Of a stretch of DNA of 32,404 nt, positions 24,682-30,763 are shown one piece after another. The position numbers and the translations under genes are program-made. The stretch comes from Anaerolineae bacterium (GTDB taxonomy: Bacteria > Chloroflexota > Anaerolineae > Anaerolineales > Villigracilaceae), in contig JAFLCF010000025.1 of assembly GCA_017303735.1 (NCBI GenBank), forward strand, positions 1 through 32,404, written 5' to 3'. Under the pieces are notes generated by a model. The model made no database searches. It was not told where the DNA came from and saw only the letters and a list, made by a program, of their open reading frames with translations. The first letter of the stretch is position 1. Every line of letters starts with the position of its first letter.

Positions 24682-25964
24682 TCCAAACCCTTCCAGTCGG
24701 CGATGGGTTTGTTGACTGCCACAGCTTTACCGGTTCCGGTGATGCGCCATTCCCATTCGCCTTCGTGCCCGGGACGAATTCCTTTTGCATCCAGCATTTC
24801 TTTGGGGATGATGTGACATGGCACCCCCAACGATTGAAGCGTAGACGAGATCGCTTTTGTATCGGCAACTGTGCCAAAGGTGTTCACATCGAATAGGAAG
24901 ACAGTTGGCAAGACGCCGCGCCTCATAAGCGGGACAAGCGACTCTACCCAGGCTGGGTCGTAAGAGGCAGTAACGATCAGCACACTGCTGCGCCTTCCGA
25001 GTGAACGGCTGTTACGCTGGATAAATTCCTTGAGAGTGTGTTCTGAAGGTGTTGCCACTGCCAGTGACTTTAGCAAAGACCGCGCTTGATAGTCGTTTCG
25101 ACGCGGAACTTGCCAGGTAGGCTCATGCCCATTGATGGCTAAGCCGACAGAATGCTCTTCATTCAACCCCTGGGTAATGAGAGAAGATGCCAGAATGACG
25201 GCGTGTTCTTCGGTAGAGTCCCAGCCGGTGCCGGCTTGTGAGTCTTTGTGCAGATCGAGCAGAATCCACCAGCCACCTGCATGTGTGCCATCGAATTCGC
25301 GGACGTGGAATTTGTTCTTGCGCGCAGTCGTGCTCCAGTGAATGAGGCGCATCGGGTCGCCGGGCACCATTTCACGTGTGAACGAGGCGTTGATGGTTTC
25401 CTCCAACGAGCGTGGACTGGGTCTGCCTTCACCAGCCCAGCCGCTGGTAAGCACGTCAAAGCGCGGTAACGAGACGACAGGCGGCATGACCGCCAATGTG
25501 GACGAAGATGTATCTTTGAGGGTAAGAGTGTAGATGCCGAATGGATCGCCCGTTTCAAGTATGGTGCCGCCAAGGGTAAAGACTCCGCGACGAGTGCATT
25601 GCGAAAGGATCTTCCACTGAGAGGTGGAATTGCCATCAACCCCTGTGGCAAGAGAGGCATAATGATCGGGCAGGGTGGAGAGATCTTCTATGGCGACCCA
25701 CACTGCGGGTAAATTGAATGAATTGGTGAGGGTAAAGCGTTCTTCAAGCTTATCGCCGACCTGAGCCCAGCCGAAGCGCATTTCACGTTTGAAGGTGAGC
25801 GAGCGGGCGAGTCCGCGGACCCACCAAAAGCAAAAGAACCAGGTGCCACCCATAACGATCAATAGAATCACCCAAACTCGCGATGGGTCGATGAATTGCA
25901 CCAGCAGTGCCAGTGCAGCAAGAATGGGAAATGCTTTTGCATTCAATCGTATTTCGGACTTCAT
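24678..25964 (-). CDS. DUF58 domain protein
   Basis: The 428-aa product has two N-terminal hydrophobic helices (about 10-26 and 28-50) and a cytoplasmic or membrane-associated remainder. The DUF58 signature 'DPMRLIHWSTTARKNKFHVR' followed by 'GWWILLDLH' is clear; the region after it has the outline of a von Willebrand A-like fold. DUF58 proteins usually accompany MoxR ATPases and transglutaminase-like membrane proteins, and here the transglutaminase gene overlaps the 3' end. Their joint role, possibly envelope protein assembly, is not established. The start ATG at 25964 has no ribosome binding site, but TATAAT ends 7 bases upstream, so the mRNA may be leaderless. Confidence 0.88.
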   Translation of the reverse strand: MKSEIRLNAKAFPILAALALLVQFIDPSRVWVILLIVMGGTWFFCFWWVRGLARSLTFKREMRFGWAQVGDKLEERFTLTNSFNLPAVWVAIEDLSTLPDHYASLATGVDGNSTSQWKILSQCTRRGVFTLGGTILETGDPFGIYTLTLKDTSSSTLAVMPPVVSLPRFDVLTSGWAGEGRPSPRSLEETINASFTREMVPGDPMRLIHWSTTARKNKFHVREFDGTHAGGWWILLDLHKDSQAGTGWDSTEEHAVILASSLITQGLNEEHSVGLAINGHEPTWQVPRRNDYQARSLLKSLAVATPSEHTLKEFIQRNSRSLGRRSSVLIVTASYDPAWVESLVPLMRRGVLPTVFLFDVNTFGTVADTKAISSTLQSLGVPCHIIPKEMLDAKGIRPGHEGEWEWRITGTGKAVAVNKPIADWKGLE

Positions 25965-25971
25965 GCGCGGA

Positions 25972-25977
25972 ATTATA
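25972..25977 (-). promoter_or_regulatory. -10 box giving a possibly leaderless DUF58 mRNA
   Basis: A perfect TATAAT on the minus strand is separated by 7 bases from the ATG at 25964, which puts the expected transcription start at or next to the start codon. The best -35 candidate (TTTCCA, 19 bases upstream) is poor, so the call rests mainly on the -10 box and the absence of a ribosome binding site. Confidence 0.45.
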
Positions 25978-26005
25978 CGACTGATGGGATAGTGAGTGGA
26001 AAGAG

Positions 26006-27163
26006 TTAGAACAGGGAGATTTGACTTGCCATGCGCTTGCCGTCTAATAAGACATAGGGCGCGGCACGTTCGGCGATGATGCCGAGTTTCTTCAAGGCAG
26101 AGATATTGCGCAGCTTGTTGAGTCTTCGGGCGGCGAGGATGGCGTCGGCGCCTTTCATGCCAATGCCGGGGACGCGCATTAGCTCGCGGCGGTCGGCTCG
26201 GTTGACTTCGACTGGGGCGTGGACCAGGTTCATTTGCGCCCAGGCAAGTTTCGGGTCGGTGTGAAGCGGAAGGTTTTCATCCGCTGTGAAGGGCAGGTCT
26301 TCGAGGTCGAAGCCATAATCGCGCAAGAGGAACGAGGCTTGATACAGGCGATGCTCGCGGATGGGATCGACGGCGGCTTTGTTTTCGAGGGGCGTATCGC
26401 GGATGGGGTGGAAGGCAGAGAAATAAGCGCGTTTGAGGCGGACGTTCTTCATCAGCCATTGCGTGGTATTGAGCAGCTCGAGGTCGCTTTCGTCGGAACC
26501 GCCTGCCACGAATTGCGTGACCGTGCTGGGATATTTGCCGTTCCAAAATTTATAGGCGGGCACACTGCGGCGAATCTCTTCGACCCACCGAAGCGGACGC
26601 ATGAGCTCTTCGATGAAAATTTTATGCGGGGCAAGTTTGGCAAGGCGTTCGGTGCTGGGCGCTTCGAGGTTGACCGAGACACGGTCGGCGAGCTGCATGG
26701 CGCGATAGACCTGATCTTTCTCGGAACCCGGCATAACCTTGAGATGCAGATAACCTTTGAAGCCGTGCTTTTTGCGGAGGATGTCGGCGGTATCGAGCAA
26801 CTTGTCCATGGTGCGGACGCCTCCTGCCGCAATGCCAGAGCTGAGGAAAACACCCTGAGCGAATCCACTCTGAGACATTTTGCTGAACAGCCCGGCGAAT
26901 TCATCGGGCTTGAAAGTGGCACGCCGAAAATCTCGCCCCGCCCTGAATGGACAGTAAAAGCAATCCCGCTCACAGGCTGAAGAAAGCAGGGTCTTGAGCA
27001 GGACGATCTTCTGCCCGTTGGGGAGTTGGGCGGCATGGGTGAAGGCGTTATCGTCTTCTTTCGGCGAATAGCATGCCGGCGCACCCGAATTGACCTTCGG
27101 TTCTCCGTCAGCTTCGAACTGCATTTGGGAGGAAAGCTCTTTGAGGGTTTGGAGAGAGTCCAT
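26006..27163 (-). CDS. Radical SAM protein with C-terminal helix-hairpin-helix (putative DNA modification/repair)
   Basis: From the ATG at 27163 the protein has 385 residues. Cysteines 64, 68 and 71 (SACERDCFYCPFRAG) form a CX3CX2C cluster motif of the radical SAM type. Conserved blocks 'LSSGIAAGGVRTMDKLLD' and 'VSVNLEAPSTERL' fit the barrel. The C-terminus carries a helix-hairpin-helix segment (VNRADRRELMRVPGIGMKGA), a common DNA-binding element. This combination matches the family described as putative DNA modification/repair radical SAM protein, often found beside a uracil-DNA-glycosylase-like gene; no such partner is visible here. The reaction is unknown. The frame is open to 27253, but the shorter start sits exactly at the predicted transcription start and fits family proteins. 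Confidence 0.88.
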   Translation of the reverse strand: MDSLQTLKELSSQMQFEADGEPKVNSGAPACYSPKEDDNAFTHAAQLPNGQKIVLLKTLLSSACERDCFYCPFRAGRDFRRATFKPDEFAGLFSKMSQSGFAQGVFLSSGIAAGGVRTMDKLLDTADILRKKHGFKGYLHLKVMPGSEKDQVYRAMQLADRVSVNLEAPSTERLAKLAPHKIFIEELMRPLRWVEEIRRSVPAYKFWNGKYPSTVTQFVAGGSDESDLELLNTTQWLMKNVRLKRAYFSAFHPIRDTPLENKAAVDPIREHRLYQASFLLRDYGFDLEDLPFTADENLPLHTDPKLAWAQMNLVHAPVEVNRADRRELMRVPGIGMKGADAILAARRLNKLRNISALKKLGIIAERAAPYVLLDGKRMASQISLF

Positions 27164-27169
27164 ATACTC

Positions 27170-27198
27170 ATTATAGAATATATGTTCTATTTTGGCAA
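27170..27198 (-). promoter_or_regulatory. Strong promoter giving a probably leaderless radical SAM mRNA
   Basis: TTGCCA (27193-27198) and a perfect TATAAT (27170-27175) are separated by 17 bases. Only 6 bases lie between the -10 box and the ATG at 27163, so the expected first transcribed base is the A of the start codon. No ribosome binding site is present. Confidence 0.8.
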
Positions 27199-27223
27199 TA
27201 AGATAATTAAACTTGAGGTGATA

Positions 27224-27341
27224 TGTCACCCTGAGAGATAGCGACACATGCACCGAAGTGCGGATGCAGTGCGGTGAGGGTCTCTGAAATAATTGTAGAG
27301 ATTCTTCGCCGCAAAGAGCAAAAGCGCGGCTCAGAATGACA
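27224..27341. repeat. Intergenic palindromic repeat element
   Basis: TGTCACCCTGAG (27224-27235) and CTCAGAATGACA (27330-27341) form 12-bp terminal inverted repeats with two mismatches. Inner arms around GGTCTCT and AGAGATT extend the symmetry. With no coding content it looks like a dispersed, probably non-autonomous palindromic repeat between the unknown 74-aa gene and the radical SAM promoter. Genome-wide copies cannot be checked here. Confidence 0.65.
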
Positions 27342-27357
27342 TTGGCGGGGTAGGGAG

Positions 27358-27582
27358 CTATTTATCAACCAGGGCTTCACGCACTGCCAGAATAAAGCGC
27401 GGCGGCTTCTCGTATTCCTTGACTGATTCGATATAGTCGGCGCACTCGTTGAGCAGGGTAAGCAGATAGTTGATGGTCTCCGCGCCTTCGCGCAGGTCCT
27501 GCCGCAGGACGGGGTTCTCGGCATTGATAGCGGTTTCGACGAGTTTGTGGGCAACGTGCTTGGGTGAGGGATAGTCGGTCAT
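27358..27582 (-). CDS. Hypothetical small protein, 74 aa
   Basis: A short soluble protein, predicted mostly helical (for example 'LREGAETINYLLTLLNECAD'), with no signal peptide, membrane helix or known motif; I do not recognise it. AGGAG lies 11 bases before the ATG at 27582, slightly far. It starts 65 bases after the hsdR stop on the same strand, so it could be the last gene of the restriction operon or a separate unit. Its composition looks like a real protein, unlike the Arg/Ser-rich overlapping frames. Confidence 0.6.
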   Translation of the reverse strand: MTDYPSPKHVAHKLVETAINAENPVLRQDLREGAETINYLLTLLNECADYIESVKEYEKPPRFILAVREALVDK

Positions 27583-27647
27583 GGGGAATGTGACTCCTAT
27601 TTGTTTATAGTGGTGCGGATATAAGCAATTTTATACAACAAACTAGA

Positions 27648-29948
27648 TCATTCTGTATTCATAGGTTGATATAAATATCCCTGAAAGCCCATGAATAATT
27701 TGCGAATGTTTTCGATGGAGCCAAGGATTTCCTTGGCATCTTCAATGGCTTTATATTTTAGGTTAAGAAGATGCGGTAATTTTTCCTGATCTAGCTCTTC
27801 GACACCGGTTTCGATATATTTGGAGAGGACGAATTCAATGAATTGCTTTTGCTCGTTGGTAAGGGCGGCAAATATCCTGGACTGTGCTTTTGCGACGCGG
27901 TTCTCCCTTGTGATGGGCTGGGAGGCGTAGGCGATGTAGGTTAGCACGTCGAAGAGGTCGCTCTTTTCGGCGTCGATGATGGATTGCATGATGTGGAGCT
28001 GTTCACTGCCGAAGCCGGCTTCGGCCAGTTTTTCGAGCAGGGCTTTGCGGGTAATGGGGCTGGACCAGACACGGCGCAGCTCTTCTTCGGTTTGGAAGAG
28101 GTCGGGGAGTTTGCCGAAGAGTTTATCCATGAATTGTTCGGCGGTGAGGGGTTTGCCGTCTGAGTCGTAATACATGGTAGATGCCATGTGCTGAATCTCG
28201 CGTTCCTTGCCGTCGCGCAGCTTGACCTTGACCTTCACACGCGGTTCGTAGTCTTCGGGCGGTTCTTTGGTCTTTCGTGGCTGTCGCTCAATGGGTTCAG
28301 GTTTTTCAACTGGCTCTTCAAGTGGACCATCCCATTCTGGGTCGGAAAATTTTTGATAGGCACCGACAAAGTCGTAGATGGTGAAGAAGTCTTTGTTATC
28401 GAAGAGACGGGTGCCACGCCCTATGATCTGCTTGAATTCGATCATGGAGTTGATCGGGCGCATGAGCACAATGGCGCGGATGTTGCGGGCGTCTACGCCG
28501 GTGGAAAGTTTTTGAGAGGTGGTCAGAATGGTGGGGATGGTGAGTTCGTTGTCTTTGAATTGCTCGAGATATTGCTCGCCGCGTTCACCGTCGTTGGCTG
28601 TGACCCGTACGCAATACATCGGGTCTGGATTGGTCTTGTATTGATTGATCAGATCGCGGACGGCGGCGGCGTGGTCTTGGGTGGCGCAGAAGACGATGGC
28701 TTTTTCGTTCTGGTCGATCTCATTCATAAAGAGGCGGACGCGTTTGCGCTCGCGTTCCTTGATCTCGATGATGCGGTTGAAGTCGGCTTCTTTGTAGACT
28801 TTGCCCGCTTCTACATCGCCTTCGAGGACGGTATCATCTGAGGTGTAGACGTACTCATCGAGGGTGGTTTGGATGCGGCGGACTTTGAACGGTGTGAGGA
28901 AGCCATCGTTGATGCCGTCTTTGAGCGAGTAGATGTAGACCGGTTCGCCGAAGTATTTGTAGGTATCGACGTTTTCATCGCGCTTGGGCGTGGCGGTGAG
29001 ACCGAGCTGCACGGCGGGGGAGAAATATTCGAGAATGCTGCGCCAGGTGGATTCATCGTTTGCGCCGCCGCGGTGACATTCGTCGATGATGATGAAATCG
29101 AAGAAGTCTTGTGGATACTCGCCGAAATACGGGGTGTCGTTCGGACCAGACATAAAGGTCTGGAAGATGGTGAAGAAGACACTGCCGTTGGTGGGGACTT
29201 TACCCTGTTTGCGAATTTCATTCGGTTTGATGCGCACGAGGGCATCTTCGGGGAAGGCGTTGTAGCGGGTGAATTCAGAAAAGGCTTGGTTGGCGAGAAT
29301 GTTTCGGTCTGCCAGAAACAGGACTCGGGGTCGGCGTGAGGCGTCGCGTTTCGCGTTCCAGCGCGTGGCAAACAACTTCCAGACGATGTGAAAGGCGATG
29401 GTGGTTTTGCCGGTTCCGGTGGCGAGAGTCAATAGGATGCGGTTTTTTTCTTCGGCAATGGCTTGCAGGGTGTTGTTGACGGCGATCTCTTGATAGTAGC
29501 GTGGAGGTTTGGTGCCGCCGATGTCTTCAAATGAGATGGGGTTGAAGCGTTCTTCCCATTCGTTGGGGGCGAAGGTGCGTTCCCATAGGTCTTGTGGGGT
29601 GGGGAAGCGGGTGACGAGCCGTTCGCCGCCGTGCAGATCCATTTCGTAGATCTCTTTGCCGTTGGCGGCGTAGGCGAATTTGATATTGAGTTTGAGGGCG
29701 TATTCTTTTGCCTGACCGACGCCTTCGCCGACGGAGTATTCATTGCTTTTGGCTTCGATGACGGCGAGCGGACGGTTCTTGTAGACGAGGATGTAGTCGG
29801 CGATGGCGGGTTTGCCGTGCCCGCCGGCTTTGATGCGCCCTTTGTTGATGTGATACTCGCGCCGAATTTTGGTGCCTTCGAGCACGCCCCAGCCTGCGGC
29901 TTGGAGAGCGGGGTCTATTAATTCGGCTCGGGTTTCGGCTTCGTTCAC
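27648..29948 (-). CDS. hsdR: Type I restriction enzyme R subunit
   Basis: The 766-aa product is the nuclease/translocase subunit of a type I restriction-modification system. The N-terminal nuclease domain shows D51 and E65-A-K67 (PAIADYILVYKNRPLAVIEAK). The helicase core has Walker A 'LATGTGKTTI' (near 175-184), 'IIIDECHRGG' (DECH 289-292), 'LTATPKR' (317-323) and motif VI region 'QIIGRGTRLFDN'. It is shorter than the roughly 1000-aa R subunits of the EcoKI or EcoR124 families and fits the EcoEI-like group. The start is GTG at 29948, overlapping the DUF559 gene stop as GTGA. It cleaves unmodified DNA with HsdM and HsdS, encoded upstream. Confidence 0.95.
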   Translation of the reverse strand: MNEAETRAELIDPALQAAGWGVLEGTKIRREYHINKGRIKAGGHGKPAIADYILVYKNRPLAVIEAKSNEYSVGEGVGQAKEYALKLNIKFAYAANGKEIYEMDLHGGERLVTRFPTPQDLWERTFAPNEWEERFNPISFEDIGGTKPPRYYQEIAVNNTLQAIAEEKNRILLTLATGTGKTTIAFHIVWKLFATRWNAKRDASRRPRVLFLADRNILANQAFSEFTRYNAFPEDALVRIKPNEIRKQGKVPTNGSVFFTIFQTFMSGPNDTPYFGEYPQDFFDFIIIDECHRGGANDESTWRSILEYFSPAVQLGLTATPKRDENVDTYKYFGEPVYIYSLKDGINDGFLTPFKVRRIQTTLDEYVYTSDDTVLEGDVEAGKVYKEADFNRIIEIKERERKRVRLFMNEIDQNEKAIVFCATQDHAAAVRDLINQYKTNPDPMYCVRVTANDGERGEQYLEQFKDNELTIPTILTTSQKLSTGVDARNIRAIVLMRPINSMIEFKQIIGRGTRLFDNKDFFTIYDFVGAYQKFSDPEWDGPLEEPVEKPEPIERQPRKTKEPPEDYEPRVKVKVKLRDGKEREIQHMASTMYYDSDGKPLTAEQFMDKLFGKLPDLFQTEEELRRVWSSPITRKALLEKLAEAGFGSEQLHIMQSIIDAEKSDLFDVLTYIAYASQPITRENRVAKAQSRIFAALTNEQKQFIEFVLSKYIETGVEELDQEKLPHLLNLKYKAIEDAKEILGSIENIRKLFMGFQGYLYQPMNTE

Positions 29949-30319
29949 GCGGGTTTCCCTTTTTGGTTTTCCTCTAGTGCATGGATTATGGCAAGTATAA
30001 CGGCATCCAATTCCTTTGTGACTTGGTTGTTCCAGAAACGAATGACCCTGTACCCCAGTGACTCGAAGTATTTTGTCCGTTCATCGTCATACGCTACTTG
30101 CTCCAAATGTTGACTGCCGTCGAGTTCGATGATGAGTCTTTCTTTGATGGCGCAGAAGTCAGGGACATAGTTACCAATGGCATGTTGTTTTCTAAATTTT
30201 ACGCCGTTGATTTTCCTATTACTCAAGTGCGCCCAAAGCTTGCGCTCGGCAGGCGTTAACTCTTTGCGAAGTTTGCGAGCGTTTTCATACCCTTTTGGCG
30301 TGGTTCTTCTTGCTGGCAT
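29945..30319 (-). CDS. DUF559 family protein (Vsr/PD-(D/E)xK nuclease-like)
   Basis: The 124-aa product is a stand-alone DUF559 domain. It has the family N-terminus (ARKLRKELTPAERKLWAHL) and nuclease-like residues D54 (VPDFC) and E65-L-D67 (IIELDGSQH), as in very-short-patch-repair endonuclease relatives. The function of this family is not settled. It lies within the restriction operon between hsdS and hsdR and its stop overlaps the hsdR GTG, so both are probably translated together. A role alongside restriction, or repair of restriction-related lesions, is inference. The ribosome binding site is weak; TAAAAT ends 6 bases before the ATG, so an internal leaderless promoter is conceivable. Confidence 0.87.
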   Translation of the reverse strand: MPARRTTPKGYENARKLRKELTPAERKLWAHLSNRKINGVKFRKQHAIGNYVPDFCAIKERLIIELDGSQHLEQVAYDDERTKYFESLGYRVIRFWNNQVTKELDAVILAIIHALEENQKGKPA

Positions 30320-30350
30320 GGATGAATTTTACCTTACCCCGCCCAGCCTC

Positions 30351-30412
30351 TCCCAAATGGGACAACGAGATGCTTTCCGTTTTCATCGATACTTTCCATT
30401 TCCCATTTTGGG
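30351..30412. repeat. Degenerate copy of the CCCAAATGGGA palindrome
   Basis: TCCCAAATGGGA (30351-30362) and TCCCATTTTGGG (30401-30412) flank a spacer containing GATGCTTTCC and CATCGATACTTT, clearly related to the two perfect copies downstream. It is shorter and mismatched, so probably the oldest copy. Confidence 0.7.
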
Positions 30413-30439
30413 CAAGTGCAAAAATCTACCCCCACCCGT

Positions 30440-30508
30440 CCTCCCCCAAATGGGACAACGGGATGCTTTCTGTTTCATAGATACTTTTTTTGTCCCATTT
30501 GGGGGAGG
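30440..30508. repeat. Perfect 18-bp inverted repeat (palindrome copy 2)
   Basis: CCTCCCCCAAATGGGACA (30440-30457) and its exact reverse complement (30491-30508) flank a 33-base loop with GGATGCTTTCTGTTTCATAG. It is not followed by a T-run on either strand, so it is not a standard terminator. It resembles REP-type elements. Confidence 0.85.
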
Positions 30509-30540
30509 TGCCGAAGGCGGAGGGGGTGGGGTTGCTCGAC

Positions 30541-30650
30541 TCACAACTCTCCTTCAAATGCTTTTTGCAAAACGGACTTCCTCAACTCCTCCACCGCTTC
30601 GAGCTTGGACTGGTAGACTGCCTCCAGCCGCTGCGTTTCACCCGCCAGCG
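30541..30650 (-). pseudogene. Duplicated 3' end of hsdS (remnant)
   Basis: On the minus strand the frame from 30648 to the TGA at 30541 encodes LAGETQRLEAVYQSKLEAVE followed by ELRKSVLQKAFEGEL. It differs from the C-terminus of the intact HsdS at only four positions (Q/R, A/G, E/D, E/G). No start codon or upstream HsdS sequence precedes it; the other side joins directly to the second repeat unit. It is either a duplication product or the tail of an older hsdS left by recombination. Confidence 0.85.
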
Positions 30651-30662
30651 ACCCCCACCCAG

Positions 30663-30732
30663 CCTCCCCCAAATGGGACAACGGGATGCTTTCTATATTC
30701 ATAGATACTTTTTATGTCCCATTTGGGGGAGG
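30663..30732. repeat. Perfect 18-bp inverted repeat (palindrome copy 3)
   Basis: The same 18-base arms as copy 2 lie at 30663-30680 and 30715-30732, with a 34-base loop that differs in a few bases (TATATTCATAG, TTTTTA). Arms are identical between copies while loops differ, which suggests the arms are conserved for structure or as a recognition site. Confidence 0.85.
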
Positions 30733-30763
30733 TGCCGAAGGCGGAGGGGGTGGGTTGCTCGAC

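Noticed and set aside
26219..26980. 253-aa plus-strand open frame opposite the radical SAM gene
   Set aside because: It lies entirely antisense to a gene with clear motifs, has no ribosome binding site and no recognisable domain; it is a mirror of codon bias.
27207..27554. 115-aa minus-strand open frame overlapping the 74-aa gene
   Set aside because: Ser/Arg/Thr-rich shadow composition, runs into the palindromic repeat and has no ribosome binding site; the 74-aa frame is better.
28188..28841. 217-aa plus-strand open frame opposite hsdR
   Set aside because: Antisense to the helicase region; its repetitive V/F/G/D composition is typical of a shadow frame.
28869..29339. 156-aa plus-strand open frame opposite hsdR
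   Set aside because: It mirrors the conserved DECH and nearby helicase motifs on the other strand, with no independent support.
30440..30732. The 18-bp inverted repeats as intrinsic terminators
   Set aside because: Loops are 33-34 bases and no T-run follows the right arm on either strand.
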